64,000 nt of DNA from JBBIQV01 sp964555285 (GTDB lineage: Bacteria; Nitrospirota; Nitrospiria; Nitrospirales; Nitrospiraceae). Below the pieces are notes generated by a model. That model saw only the letters and a program-made list of their open reading frames with translations, had not been told where the DNA came from and did no database searches. The stretch is taken from assembly GCA_964555285.1 (NCBI GenBank), contig CAZKRM010000019.1, positions 1 through 64,000 of the forward strand, given 5' to 3'. Numbering within the stretch: position 1 is the stretch's first letter; each line of letters opens with the position of its first letter. Position numbers and translations under genes: made by a program. Positions 8,341 through 16,897 of the stretch are shown piece after piece.

Positions 8341-8568
8341 ATGAGCGACTACCAGCTCGGTGGGGGCCTGCGGCTCCTCACCGCCATCGAGAAAACCCAA
8401 GCCTTTGCCGATTTCCTGAAAGACAGGATGGTGCGGGCCGTCGAAACGCAAGATCCGACGGAACTCCACTACCTGCTGGCACAGTTGGACGACTATCACT
8501 CCTACATGTGGCGCTACTATAAGCAGCTCGCCAAAGACCGTGGGGAACGCCTCAATCCCGATGTCTAA
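8341..8568 (+). CDS. Hypothetical protein, 75 aa
   Basis: A small, soluble, mainly helical protein I do not recognise. It contains aromatic- and His-rich segments (LDDYHSYMWRYYKQLAKD) and no signal peptide or membrane helix. ATG at 8341 is the first start; GAGGCG just upstream may serve as a weak ribosome site. It sits 17 bases before the FKBP gene in the same direction and so probably shares its transcript with FKBP and gcvT. No function is proposed. Confidence 0.5.
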   Translation: MSDYQLGGGLRLLTAIEKTQAFADFLKDRMVRAVETQDPTELHYLLAQLDDYHSYMWRYYKQLAKDRGERLNPDV

Positions 8569-8585
8569 TCAAGACGGAGTCAGGC

Positions 8586-8903
8586 TTGAGGTACATCGAT
8601 CTCGTCGTCGGAACAGGCCGCCAGGCAGAGCTGGGCGATACCGCCGGCGTCCATTACACGGGCTGGCTGGAGAACGGAAAACAGTTCGATAGCTCCGTCG
8701 ATCGGAATGAACCCTTCTCGTTTCGCGTCGGCGCCGGCCGGGTCATCAAGGGGTGGGATGAAGGCGTGCAGGGCATGAAAGTGGGCGGCAAGCGAAAACT
8801 CATCATCCCGCCCGACCTGGGGTACGGCGCGCGCGGCGCAGGGAACGTGATCCCGCCGAACGCGACCCTCACCTTCGACGTCGAGCTGTTGGGCCTCCGA
8901 TGA
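8586..8903 (+). CDS. FKBP-type peptidyl-prolyl isomerase, 105 aa
   Basis: A single FKBP domain of standard length: VHYTGWLENGKQFDSS, FRVGAGRVIKGWDEGVQGM and LGYGARGAGNVIPPNATLTF carry the conserved active-site aromatic and hydrophobic residues. It catalyses cis-trans isomerisation of proline peptide bonds and lacks a signal peptide, so it acts in the cytoplasm. The likely start is TTG at 8586 with GGAG 6 bases upstream; no ATG or GTG fits the family N-terminus. Its stop codon overlaps the gcvT ATG (ATGA). Confidence 0.88.
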   Translation: MRYIDLVVGTGRQAELGDTAGVHYTGWLENGKQFDSSVDRNEPFSFRVGAGRVIKGWDEGVQGMKVGGKRKLIIPPDLGYGARGAGNVIPPNATLTFDVELLGLR

Positions 8904-10027
8904 CGGAATCGCGGCCCATGCAGCGAACCCCTCTCTTCGATTGTCACCAGACCGCCGGCGGGAAACTCGTTGACTTCGCCGGATGGGAGATGCCCATCCA
9001 ATACACCGGCGTGCTCGACGAGTACCACGCCGTCCGAGCGAAGGCGGGCCTGTTCGACGTGAGCCACATGGGACGGATTGCCGTCACCGGCGAAGGCGCG
9101 CTCCGATTCCTCCAGCGGGTCACAACCAACGACGTGGGCAAGCTCCCGCTGATGCAGGCGCACTATTCGATGGTGTGTAACCACCAGGGCGGGATCAAAG
9201 ACGATATTTTCATCTATTACCTCAAGCCCAACGAATATCTCTTGTGTGTCAACGCCTCCAACCAGGAAAAGATTCTGGCATGGCTCAGAGAGGAAGTTCG
9301 ACACGTGCCCGGGTGTACGGTCGAGGATCGGTCGGTCGCGCTCGCGCAAGTGGCCCTGCAGGGTCCGGCCTCGTGCGACCTGTTGAACCAGATGGGCGTG
9401 ACCGGCATGGCTTCGTTGAAACTCCGCCATTGTCTGCAGGCTACGCTCGCGGGCAGTCCCTGCCTGATCGCCAGAACCGGTTACACTGGCGAGGTAGGCT
9501 ATGAATTCTATATACCTGCTGACAGCGCCGCCCATCTCTGGCAGGCACTGTTGAGTCACGGCCGGCCTGCCGGCCTCAAACCGGCCGGTCTGGGCGCACG
9601 CGATCTCTTACGGTTGGAGATGGCCTATCTGCTCTATGGGAACGACATCGGGGAGGACACGACCCCGCTTGAAGCCGGAGTCGAGTGGGCGGTCAGCTTC
9701 CAGAAGGGCGACTTCATCGGTTGTGAAGCGCTGCTGAAACAGAAGGAAGCGGGACTCACGCGTCGGTTCATGGCCTTCGAACTCCTGGAGAAAGGAGTGC
9801 CCCGTCACGGCTTCAAGATTGCCAAGCCCGGGCCGACCGGAGAGATCATTGGTGAGGTCACGAGCGGGAATCTCTCGCCGCTGCTCCAAAAGGGGATCGG
9901 CCTCGGGTACGTGCCTCCGGCGTTCGCTCAAGCCGGCGCGTCTCTCGTCATCGACATCCGTGGAAAGTCGATGCCGGCTGTCGTGGTGAAACCGCCGTTC
10001 TATAAAAAACCAAGAGCGTATGGCTGA
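8900..10027 (+). CDS. gcvT: Aminomethyltransferase, T protein of glycine cleavage system
   Basis: GcvT transfers the aminomethyl group from the H-protein lipoyl arm to tetrahydrofolate, giving methylene-THF and ammonia. The 375-residue length is normal. Recognisable parts are FDVSHMGRIAVTG, the folate-site aspartate in GGIKDDIFIYY, RTGYTGEVGYEFY, ARDLLRLEMAYLLYG and the C-terminal TSGNLSPLLQKGIGLGYV. It is translationally coupled to FKBP. The P protein is encoded separately at 25438-28323 on the other strand, and no gcvH is found in this window, so the complex is assembled from dispersed genes. Confidence 0.93.
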   Translation: MTESRPMQRTPLFDCHQTAGGKLVDFAGWEMPIQYTGVLDEYHAVRAKAGLFDVSHMGRIAVTGEGALRFLQRVTTNDVGKLPLMQAHYSMVCNHQGGIKDDIFIYYLKPNEYLLCVNASNQEKILAWLREEVRHVPGCTVEDRSVALAQVALQGPASCDLLNQMGVTGMASLKLRHCLQATLAGSPCLIARTGYTGEVGYEFYIPADSAAHLWQALLSHGRPAGLKPAGLGARDLLRLEMAYLLYGNDIGEDTTPLEAGVEWAVSFQKGDFIGCEALLKQKEAGLTRRFMAFELLEKGVPRHGFKIAKPGPTGEIIGEVTSGNLSPLLQKGIGLGYVPPAFAQAGASLVIDIRGKSMPAVVVKPPFYKKPRAYG

Positions 10028-10105
10028 TGGCGGATAGCACGAGCGAGACGAGATGACAGTTGTTTCTGCTTCTGCCATAAGCCATAAGCTATCTGCTCTT
10101 ATCTT

Positions 10106-10666
10106 ATGACTCGGAACATTTACAAGGGCAAGGTCGTCACCCTGAACATCGATACCGTCCTGCTCCCGAACGGCGTCACGATCGATCTGGAGATGGTCCG
10201 GCATCCTGGCGCTGCCGCGGTGGTACCGATGAAGGATGCCCACACCGTCATCCTGATTCGGCAGTTTCGCCACGCCGCGAATGGCTTTATCTACGAGATC
10301 CCGGCCGGGAAACTCCATCCAGGTGAAGATCCGCTCGACTGCGCGTCGCGCGAGTTGGAGGAAGAGATCGGCTACCGGGCCACGAACTTCGAACTGCTCT
10401 CAAGCATCTTCACCGCCCCCGGCTTCACCGACGAGGTCATCCATATTTATAAAGCAACCGGCCTCGTGCCTGGCCGGCAGAACCTGGACCGCGACGAGGT
10501 ACTCGAGGTACTCGAGATGCCGCTCGCAGAGGCGATCAAGCAAATTCAGGGGGGGATAATCCGGGATGCGAAAACGATCGTGGGGTTACAGTCGGTGTCT
10601 ATCCAAACCTACTACGGCGAGCTACTCAAGAGGTCTCCCAACCCAGAAGGGCGGGAGACCTCTTAA
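10106..10666 (+). CDS. NUDIX hydrolase, probable ADP-ribose pyrophosphatase
   Basis: The NUDIX box occupies residues 68-90 and fits GX5EX7REUXEEXGU, with E74, R82, E83, E86 and E87 visible. The upstream VVLIRQFRH-like strand (VILIRQFRHAANG) and the following LSSIFTAPGFTDEVIHIY are typical of the ADP-ribose pyrophosphatase (NudF) branch, which splits ADP-ribose into AMP and ribose 5-phosphate. Length of 186 residues is usual. The last dozen codons form a 12-bp perfect hairpin that includes the stop codon. The 78 bases between gcvT and this gene hold a weak inverted repeat (TATGGCTGATGGC / GCCATAAGCCATA). Confidence 0.82.
   Translation: MTRNIYKGKVVTLNIDTVLLPNGVTIDLEMVRHPGAAAVVPMKDAHTVILIRQFRHAANGFIYEIPAGKLHPGEDPLDCASRELEEEIGYRATNFELLSSIFTAPGFTDEVIHIYKATGLVPGRQNLDRDEVLEVLEMPLAEAIKQIQGGIIRDAKTIVGLQSVSIQTYYGELLKRSPNPEGRETS
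10628..10664 (+). terminator. Hairpin overlapping the NUDIX gene end
   Basis: AAGAGGTCTCCC (10628-10639) and GGGAGACCTCTT (10653-10664) form a perfect 12-bp stem with a 13-base loop. The stem contains the last codons and touches the stop codon. No T-run follows on either strand, so it may work as an mRNA 3'-end stabiliser or a Rho-related site instead of a classical terminator. Confidence 0.5.
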
Positions 10667-10696
10667 AGCCGGCTAGCCTCGCCAAGAAGCTTCGAC

Positions 10697-10885
10697 TTAC
10701 TTGCCCTTCTTGTCGTCCTTCTTCTTCTCGTCCTTCTTTTTCTCATCCGCGTTGAGCATCTGGACGAGCTTGCCGCCCTTCTTCTCGTCCTTCTTGTCCT
10801 TCTTCTTTGTGTCATCGGCAAAGGACGGGGCGCTGAACGCGACCGCGACCGCGACCGCCATGATAGCCATGAGCATGCGCTTCAT
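10697..10885 (-). CDS. Lys/Asp-rich small exported protein, 62 aa
   Basis: The protein has a clear signal peptide (MLMAIMAVAVAVAFSAPSFA, cleavage after residue 23) followed by a mature part of only about 39 residues made almost wholly of Lys, Asp, Glu and Gly (DDTKKKDKKDEKKGG, later DEKKKDEKKKDDKKGK) around a short island LVQMLNA. The mature protein is expected to be disordered and highly charged in the periplasm or envelope. I know no function for this type. The GGGGGTGAAATC just upstream of the ATG (reverse strand) supplies a ribosome site. It is convergent with the NUDIX gene. Confidence 0.6.
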   Translation of the reverse strand: MKRMLMAIMAVAVAVAFSAPSFADDTKKKDKKDEKKGGKLVQMLNADEKKKDEKKKDDKKGK

Positions 10886-11196
10886 AAGATTTCACCCCCT
10901 TTCAGCTTCAGAAATTTGCCTTTCGATAGGCAGTAGACCATTCAGTCAGCAAGCTCGGTGCCGACCAGGCAGAGATTGGCAATGTTCTGAGATTGCCTGC
11001 GGTTGCGACATCCTTCTCATCAACGAGCGAAGGGCTTTTCCTCCTGAATCCTGTGGCGGAATGGTGGGACCAAGACTAAACCGCCTCAACCCTTTCCGAT
11101 CATCTCAAACCCGGCGTCCGCGTCTCTTTGTTCCAAGTCGCATCGTTCTGTGTTATCTTCTGAGCCCGCGTAGGGCTTAAAAGAGAGAGCACCGCA
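10886..11196 (+). promoter_or_regulatory. 311-base divergent intergenic region with fabI promoter
   Basis: No gene is seen here. For fabI, a possible promoter is TTGTTC at 11128-11133 with TGTTAT at 11151-11156 (17-base spacing). A short hairpin AGCCC-GCGTA-GGGCT lies at about 11162-11177, between that promoter and the ATG, and AGAGAGAGC is the likely ribosome site. The other half should drive the divergent Lys-rich protein gene, but I see no convincing consensus boxes for it. Confidence 0.4.
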
Positions 11197-11979
11197 ATGG
11201 CTTTACTGGAAGGCAAGAAGGGGCTGATCATCGGCGTGGCCAACAAGCACAGCATCGCCTGGGCTATTGCGCAGTCCGCGGCAGGCCAGGGCGCCCAACT
11301 GTTGTTCAACTATCAGAACGAGCGGTTACGAGAGAACGTCGAGGAACTCGTCGCCACGATGCCAGGTGCGAAGGCGTTCCCCTGCGACGTGGGAGATGAT
11401 GCCCAGATCGCCGCATTGATGCAACACGTGGAGAAAGAAGCCGGCAAGCTGGATTTCCTCGTCCACTCCGTCGCCTTCGCCCCGCGCGAAGAACTCACCG
11501 GCCAATTCGTCAACACCACTCGCCAGGGATTCGCCACCGCACTCGAAGTCAGCGCCTATTCACTCGTCGCCGTCACGAGAGCCGCGATGCCCCTGATGAC
11601 CGATGGCGGCTCCGTCGTGACGTTGACCTACCTCGGAGCGGAACGAGTGGTGCCCCACTACAATGTGATGGGTGTGGCCAAGGCAGCGCTGGAATGCACC
11701 GTCCGCTATCTCGCCCATGACCTCGGCCCCACGAACATCCGCGTCAACGCCATCTCCGCCGGACCGATCAAGACCCTTGCCGCCCGTGGCGTTTCCGGCA
11801 TCAGCAAGATGGTCGATCACCACCGGGAGTTCGCACCCCTCCGCCGCGCGACGGAACAAGGGGAAGTCGGTGACACCGCGCTGTTCTTAGTGAGCCCGCT
11901 CGGGCGCGGAATTACCGGCGAAGTGATTTACGTGGATGGCGGGTATCACATTCTGGGGTCGCTGGCTTCCCCTGAGTAA
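11197..11979 (+). CDS. fabI: Enoyl-[acyl-carrier-protein] reductase (NADH)
   Basis: FabI performs the last reduction of each fatty acid elongation cycle, reducing trans-2-enoyl-ACP with NADH. The 260-residue protein has the FabI-type nucleotide site GVANKHSIAWAIA, the SVAFAPREEL segment, and the catalytic Tyr145, Tyr155 and Lys162 (TYLGAERVVPHYNVMGVAK) at positions agreeing within one with the E. coli enzyme. ISAGPIKTLAARGVSG and IYVDGGYHILG complete the fold. It appears to be a single-gene unit, followed by a repeat region. Confidence 0.95.
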   Translation: MALLEGKKGLIIGVANKHSIAWAIAQSAAGQGAQLLFNYQNERLRENVEELVATMPGAKAFPCDVGDDAQIAALMQHVEKEAGKLDFLVHSVAFAPREELTGQFVNTTRQGFATALEVSAYSLVAVTRAAMPLMTDGGSVVTLTYLGAERVVPHYNVMGVAKAALECTVRYLAHDLGPTNIRVNAISAGPIKTLAARGVSGISKMVDHHREFAPLRRATEQGEVGDTALFLVSPLGRGITGEVIYVDGGYHILGSLASPE

Positions 11980-11980
11980 C

Positions 11981-12020
11981 GTGAAGCGTATCTCGTGAAG
12001 CGTGAAGCGAGATACGAACG
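11981..12020. repeat. GTGAAGCG-type intergenic repeat
   Basis: Three copies of CGTGAAGCG lie close together with an inverted pairing GTATCTCG / CGAGATAC between them. Related GTGAAGCGTGAACG occurs at about 12667, and CGCTTCAC-type copies near 42606-42630. These are short intergenic repeats; they flank the higBA module on both sides. Confidence 0.5.
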
Positions 12021-12124
12021 ACGCGCACACGTTATCTGCGGCCGTCATTATCTCGTTTGGAGCAAATGGCTCGGTTTGAGCGACTCCGAACGGCCCCAGC
12101 CAGGTTCCACACTTCAGTCATTGC

Positions 12125-12439
12125 TCACGCGGCGTCCAGTGGGGAAATGCGTTCGATCTTGTGCTTTGTGGCCTTAGCCGCCTCCCAGAGGTCAACGGCA
12201 CGCTGGGCGTTCAACCAAAATTCTGGGGCGTTGCCGAACAACCGGGAGAGACGTAGCGCCATCTCAGGACTGATCGCTCGCCGCTCCCGAATCACCTCAT
12301 TTACGGTCTGCCTCGACACGCCAATCGCCCTGGCAAAGCCGGATACGGTCAGCCCGTAATCAGGCAAAAAGTCCTCGCGCAGCATTTCGCCAGGGTGGGT
12401 GGGGCGAATCGTTCTTTGTCTTTTGTTGGGGATGCTCAT
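12125..12439 (-). CDS. higA: HigA-type antitoxin with XRE helix-turn-helix
   Basis: The 104-residue protein has the HigA/VapI-type plan: RPTHPGEMLREDFLPDYGLT, an XRE helix-turn-helix (VSGFARAIGVSRQTVNEVIRE), then RRAISPEMALRLSRLFGNA and PEFWLNAQRAVDLWEA. Such antitoxins bind their own promoter and neutralise the HigB mRNA interferase. It lies 13 bases downstream of the higB remnant, the usual toxin-first order. The antitoxin looks complete, although its partner seems to have lost its N-terminus. Confidence 0.85.
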   Translation of the reverse strand: MSIPNKRQRTIRPTHPGEMLREDFLPDYGLTVSGFARAIGVSRQTVNEVIRERRAISPEMALRLSRLFGNAPEFWLNAQRAVDLWEAAKATKHKIERISPLDAA

Positions 12440-12452
12440 CTTGCACCTCGCC

Positions 12453-12644
12453 TCAATGATAATCGGTCAATTCGACGTCAAACACGTCACCGTCCACAAA
12501 CCGAAAGCAAATCCGCCATTGATCGTTCACGGAAATGGAATGGTGGCCTTTTCGTTCCCTTTCCAGCCTATGAAGTCGGTTGCTCGGAGGAACCTTCAAA
12601 TCGTTCACCTGCGTGGCCAAATCGAGGTACTCTAACCTTCGCAA
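12453..12644 (-). pseudogene. higB: HigB toxin, 5'-truncated
   Basis: The C-terminal two thirds of HigB are clear: LRRLEYLDLATQVNDLKVPP, NRLHRLERERKGHHSISVND, QWRICFRFVDGDVFDVELTDYH. HigB proteins are about 92 residues and begin about 25 residues earlier. Here the matching frame continues upstream only to about SEIWQRA, then runs into unrelated repeat-like sequence (GTGAAGCGTGAACG and a CAGTTGTCAG motif) and hits a stop near 12693. The only start left is TTG at 12644, giving 63 residues. I infer loss of the 5' end, probably making the toxin inactive, while higA is kept. Confidence 0.65.
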
Positions 12645-12754
12645 AGCCCTTTGCCAGATCTCCGATGTGAAGCGTGAACGAGTACTCAGTGATCAGTTGT
12701 CAGTTCCGGAAACTGAGGATTGTCTACTGACAACAGCCAACTCACAAGCGACGC

Positions 12755-13165
12755 TTACTCAAGCGTTCCTCTGAGTGCTTTCAGTCTTCCTTGTTTCTTC
12801 TTGCTCTCTATCCGCCTATGCTGAGAACTCTTCGTCGGCTTCGTGGCTTTTCGTTGCTTGCGCGGGATGGCTACGCTCTGAATGAGCGCGCGCAGCCGAT
12901 CGAGGGCATCTTCCCGATTCCGCTCCTGAGTCCGATGCTGCTGGGCCTTGATCGTGATGACACCGTCCTGTGAAATACGGTGGTCTTTCAGCTTCAGCAG
13001 CTCTTCCTTGTAGAACGGGGGCAACGACGAGGCTCCGATGTCGAACCGCAAATGCACAGCGGTTGAGACTTTGTTGACATTCTGCCCACCAGCCCCCTGC
13101 GACCGTACGGCATGGATTTCGATCTCAGTATCTGGGATAGCGGCGTGATGTGAGATGTGCAGCAT
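12755..13165 (-). CDS. arfB: Peptide chain release factor-like ArfB (YaeJ)
   Basis: ArfB rescues ribosomes stalled on truncated mRNAs by hydrolysing the peptidyl-tRNA. The GGQ motif is at residues 26-28 (QGAGGQNVNKVSTAVHLRFD), and the C-terminal tail is basic (IPRKQRKATKPTKSSQHRRI, then ESKKKQGRLKAL), as needed to enter the empty mRNA channel. The ATG at 13165 fits the family start (MLHISHHAAIPDTEIEI); a TTG 18 bases further upstream is in frame but not needed. 136 residues is normal. It is an isolated gene between higBA and radC. Confidence 0.9.
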   Translation of the reverse strand: MLHISHHAAIPDTEIEIHAVRSQGAGGQNVNKVSTAVHLRFDIGASSLPPFYKEELLKLKDHRISQDGVITIKAQQHRTQERNREDALDRLRALIQSVAIPRKQRKATKPTKSSQHRRIESKKKQGRLKALRGTLE

Positions 13166-13305
13166 GGAGTCGAGGTCCTTCAAGGCTATTTAAGGGGGCT
13201 GCCCCTTATGTTCCATCTCAATGCCACCTAACGCTCCAGATAGACGCCTGGCCTCACGGCTCACGTGTAGAAGGGTCTATTGGAACGATACGAAGCCCGG
13301 GTCGC

Positions 13306-13968
13306 TCATAACCGCCCTGCCTCCAGGAAGCTGAAGTATCCGTTCCGATTGAAGATGATGTGATCGAGAAGCGCTATTCCCATGACCTCGCCCGCGGCCT
13401 TGAGCTGCTTCGTCACTTCTTCATCCGATGGCGAGGGATCGAGGCTGCCTGCGGGATGATTGTGCGCGACGATGACTGCCGAAGCCCGGTCTGTCAATGC
13501 ATCGGCGAACACCTCCCGTGGGTGAACCGGCGTGCGGTCGATAAGGCCGATGGACACAACCCGGATGTTCAGGATCTCATTCGCGCCGTTGATGCTGGCG
13601 CAGAGGAAATGCTCCTGCTTGCGGTCTGCGTAATGCCGCACATGCGGCAGGAGGTCCGCCGAGGTTTCGATCTTTGCCCCCTCCGGCTTGATGCGACGCC
13701 GGGCGAACTCGATCGCCGCGAGCAGCAACGTCGCCTTGGCGTCGCCCACCCCGTCGAACTCGCGAAGATCGTCGGCTCGGACGCCGAGTCCTTTCTCGTC
13801 GATGACCTTCGCCAGCTTGCTCGCGAGCTTCATCACGTCCATGTCGCGCGTGCCCTTGCCGAGCAGCACGGCCAGCAGCTCCTGATCGCTCAGGGCCGCC
13901 GCGCCCTTGCGCAGCAGCTTCTCGCGCGGTCGGTCGTGCTCGGGAAGGTCTTTGATGCTCCTGGTCAT
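13306..13968 (-). CDS. radC: RadC family JAMM/MPN protein
   Basis: The N-terminal helix-hairpin-helix region (DLREFDGVGDAKATLLLAA) and the C-terminal JAMM metal site HNHPAGSLDPSPSDEE are present; H169, H171, S179 and D182 fit HxHx7SxxD. RadC proteins are frequent in mobile and defence regions and their activity is unsettled; the old DNA-repair role is not supported. The start lies 4 bases beyond the hsdR stop, so radC is the last gene of the restriction operon on this strand and is likely co-transcribed with it. Confidence 0.88.
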   Translation of the reverse strand: MTRSIKDLPEHDRPREKLLRKGAAALSDQELLAVLLGKGTRDMDVMKLASKLAKVIDEKGLGVRADDLREFDGVGDAKATLLLAAIEFARRRIKPEGAKIETSADLLPHVRHYADRKQEHFLCASINGANEILNIRVVSIGLIDRTPVHPREVFADALTDRASAVIVAHNHPAGSLDPSPSDEEVTKQLKAAGEVMGIALLDHIIFNRNGYFSFLEAGRL

Positions 13969-13972
13969 GGCA

Positions 13973-16897
13973 TTACGCCGCAGCGCCGAGGTGCGTCTGG
14001 ATCACCGTCACAGCCATGATGTCGAAGATGCCGCCCGCATCGGTATACTTCGAATCGGCCAGCTCCTCGTAGCGGCCCAGATCGGTGTAGCTGACGCGGA
14101 TCTCGCCGTTCACCTGGCTGCGGTAGGGGCCGTCGAGATAGATGCGGTCGTCGCGGTGCGCCTGCACGGTGCCGCGAATCACCGGGTCGGCTGCCTTCTC
14201 CTCGGTCACCTGCTTGATGTAGAGCGCTTCCTCATCGCTGATTTCGAACTTGGCCCGAATCTCGGCAATCATGTCCTGGACGGAGACCTTCTTGGGCGGC
14301 GGTCCGGCTTTATTCCCTTTGCCGGGCTTGAGCTTCACCTCGCCGCCGGTACGAACCTCGCCCTGATGTTCAACCGCCGCCTTCACAACTTCGGTCTGGC
14401 GGATTTGCTTCATCAGCTCGGACACGCTGCCTTGCTTGATGAGTTGCGGCCCAATGTATTCCGCGAAGGTGGCGAACTCCTTGATGTCGTCCGGGTACGT
14501 GAAGAAGCAGGTGAGGAAATGGAAGCTCTTCACGAACTTGGCGAGCAGATAGACGAAGGTCTTGCGCTCCTCCAGACCGGCGAGCTTCGCCTGGAATCGC
14601 ACGCGCAGACCATTGACGGCGAATTGTATCTGCGCGTCCGTGCCCGTACCAAGCAGCTTCACGAATTCGCCAGCATCGTTCTGCGTGAAGATACCTGCCG
14701 CGAGAATCTCGGCGTGCAGCCTGGCGCAAAGCTCGGGGTCCGGCTCATCTGGCTCAAAGGGCGTGCCTTTACGGTATTTCGCGAACGCTTTCAGAATCTT
14801 CGTCGCATTATTGGTGAAGTCCACCACCACGACATCTTTCTTCCCCTCGTGGCAACGGTTCAGCCGTGAAACCGTCTGTACCGCATTGCGGTCCACCACC
14901 GGCTTGTCGAGGAACATCCCGGCGAGCAGCGGTTGGTCGAAGCCGGTCTGGAACTTGTTCGCCACGATCATCAGCCGGTAGTCGTTGCCTTCAAAGCGGT
15001 CTTCAATCAGCTCGCCGTCCTTCATCTCGTTGAGGGCATGCTCGCTGATCGCCGCGTTGGTCTCGGGATGCACGAAGTCCGAGAAGGCGTAGAGCACCTT
15101 GTAGTCCGTGCCACGCTCCTTGAGCTTCTCCTTGATGATGTTGAAGTAGCGCAGGCCGGCAACGCGCGAGGTCGCCACGATCATCGCCTTCGCACGCCCG
15201 CCGATGAGCGGCTTCACATCCTTCTCGAAGATGCGCAGCAGCACCTCGGCCTTGTACTGGATCAGTCCGTCGTCCTGAAAGGCGACGTTCTGCAAGGCCT
15301 TCGCCACCACGCCCTTCGGATAGAGCTTCTCCTCATCCGGCTTGGGCACGATCGGGCAATGCAGGTTGTAGAGCGTCTTGTAGGAGATGATGCTCGCCGC
15401 CACGTCCACGATGTAGCCCTCGGCGATGGCTTCCGCCTCGGCGTAGGTGTCGAACGGCGCGCCGAACAGCGTCACCGTGGCCGGCGCCGGTGTGGCGGTG
15501 AAGGCGACGAAAAGCTGGTTGCGGTCATGCTCGCGGATGATCTTCGCGATCCTCTCTTCATCGTCCTTGCCGTCATCCTCGGCGTCCTCGGCGTCGGGAT
15601 CATCCGACTTGCGGAACGGCACGCGGATGGCCACGCCCATCTGACCTTCCTGCGACCGGTGGGCCTCGTCAATCAGGAATGCCACGCGCAGGTACTTCAA
15701 CTCGGGGTTCTTCTCGATCTCCTCCAGCACCCAGGCGAACTTCTGCTGGGTGGTGACGATGATCGGCCGGCGCTCCTCCAGGAAGCGCGGCAGATCGTCG
15801 GCCTTGCGCGCGAGGCCCACCACGTCCTTGAGGTGGGTGAACTTCTCGATGTCTTCGCGGATGTTGGTGTCGAGGGACTTGCGATCCGTGAGGATGAAGA
15901 CGACATCCACCAGCTTGTCGCTGGTGTTCGGCTTGAACAGGCTGTGCAGCCGGTCGGCCAGCCAGCAGATGGAAAGCGTCTTGCCGCTCCCCGCCGAGTG
16001 GTTGATCAGGTACTTGCGGCCGATGTCGCCGGAGGTGGCAAAGCGCGCCACGGCATCGTCCGCCACCTTCCGCACCATGCGGCTCTGGTGGTAACGCGGC
16101 AAGATCGTGAACGCAGGGCGCTCCGGCTTGTCCTCCTCAGCCTCGCGCTTGGGCACGCGCACGAGAAAGAACGACAGCATCTCCAGCAACGGGTCCTTGG
16201 CCAGGACTTCGCGATAGAGGAACTCGACCGGATACTCACCCTCGGTCAGCGGCGCATTGATCAGCCCACTGTTGTGCCAGCGGAAGTTTTCGACCCGACG
16301 CGGGTCGGTCGCCGCCATCACGTCGCTGGTGTCGGCCGCGAGATACAGGAACGGATGCTGGAAAATCCGGCGGGCAGGGTCGCGCGCGGCGAACTGCGCC
16401 ACGGCGTCATGCACGTTCTGGTTCTTCTCGTGCTTCACCTCCAGCGCCACGATGGGCAGGCCGTTGAGGAAGAAGACGAAGTCGATCTCCTGGTTGGTCT
16501 CGCCGAAGTAGAAGTGCGGGCGGAAGGTGATGCGGTTCTCGCCGTGCTTTTTCGCCGCGGCGCTCTCGGCGGAGCGCGGCTTCGGGTAGAACAGGCGGAA
16601 TTCCAAGCCACGCACCTTCAGCCCGTGGCGCAGAATCATCCACAGCGGCGTGCGCTCCAGCTCCTTGCGCAGCGCGCGGAACACCTCATCGCGCGCGTCG
16701 GTGCCGTAGTCGTCCTTCAGTTTCTTGAGCTGATCGGCCTGCGTGGCATTGAGAAAGGCCCAGAACTGGTCTTCGGCAATGCAGTGCTCGGGGTCGGCGA
16801 TGTCCGCCTGTTCGAGCAGGCCGTAGCCATGCACGCGGACGAGAAAGTCCGCGATGTGCTGCTGGAAGGTCAGTTCCGGGGCTTTTTTACGCGCCAT
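13973..16897 (-). CDS. hsdR: Type I restriction enzyme R subunit
   Basis: HsdR is the motor and nuclease subunit of type I restriction enzymes. The N-terminal nuclease motif is visible with D139, E153 and K155 (EIDFVFFLNGLPIVALEVKH), followed by an SF2 helicase core: Walker A INHSAGSGKTLSICWLADRL near residue 305, DEAH-box FLIDEAHRSQEG, FVAFTATPAP, and motif VI-type VQTVSRLNRCH. At 974 residues it is a full-length subunit without obvious disruption. Its 5' end overlaps the upstream antitoxin gene by 28 bases, and radC follows, suggesting one operon from hsdM to radC. Confidence 0.92.
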   Translation of the reverse strand: MARKKAPELTFQQHIADFLVRVHGYGLLEQADIADPEHCIAEDQFWAFLNATQADQLKKLKDDYGTDARDEVFRALRKELERTPLWMILRHGLKVRGLEFRLFYPKPRSAESAAAKKHGENRITFRPHFYFGETNQEIDFVFFLNGLPIVALEVKHEKNQNVHDAVAQFAARDPARRIFQHPFLYLAADTSDVMAATDPRRVENFRWHNSGLINAPLTEGEYPVEFLYREVLAKDPLLEMLSFFLVRVPKREAEEDKPERPAFTILPRYHQSRMVRKVADDAVARFATSGDIGRKYLINHSAGSGKTLSICWLADRLHSLFKPNTSDKLVDVVFILTDRKSLDTNIREDIEKFTHLKDVVGLARKADDLPRFLEERRPIIVTTQQKFAWVLEEIEKNPELKYLRVAFLIDEAHRSQEGQMGVAIRVPFRKSDDPDAEDAEDDGKDDEERIAKIIREHDRNQLFVAFTATPAPATVTLFGAPFDTYAEAEAIAEGYIVDVAASIISYKTLYNLHCPIVPKPDEEKLYPKGVVAKALQNVAFQDDGLIQYKAEVLLRIFEKDVKPLIGGRAKAMIVATSRVAGLRYFNIIKEKLKERGTDYKVLYAFSDFVHPETNAAISEHALNEMKDGELIEDRFEGNDYRLMIVANKFQTGFDQPLLAGMFLDKPVVDRNAVQTVSRLNRCHEGKKDVVVVDFTNNATKILKAFAKYRKGTPFEPDEPDPELCARLHAEILAAGIFTQNDAGEFVKLLGTGTDAQIQFAVNGLRVRFQAKLAGLEERKTFVYLLAKFVKSFHFLTCFFTYPDDIKEFATFAEYIGPQLIKQGSVSELMKQIRQTEVVKAAVEHQGEVRTGGEVKLKPGKGNKAGPPPKKVSVQDMIAEIRAKFEISDEEALYIKQVTEEKAADPVIRGTVQAHRDDRIYLDGPYRSQVNGEIRVSYTDLGRYEELADSKYTDAGGIFDIMAVTVIQTHLGAAA

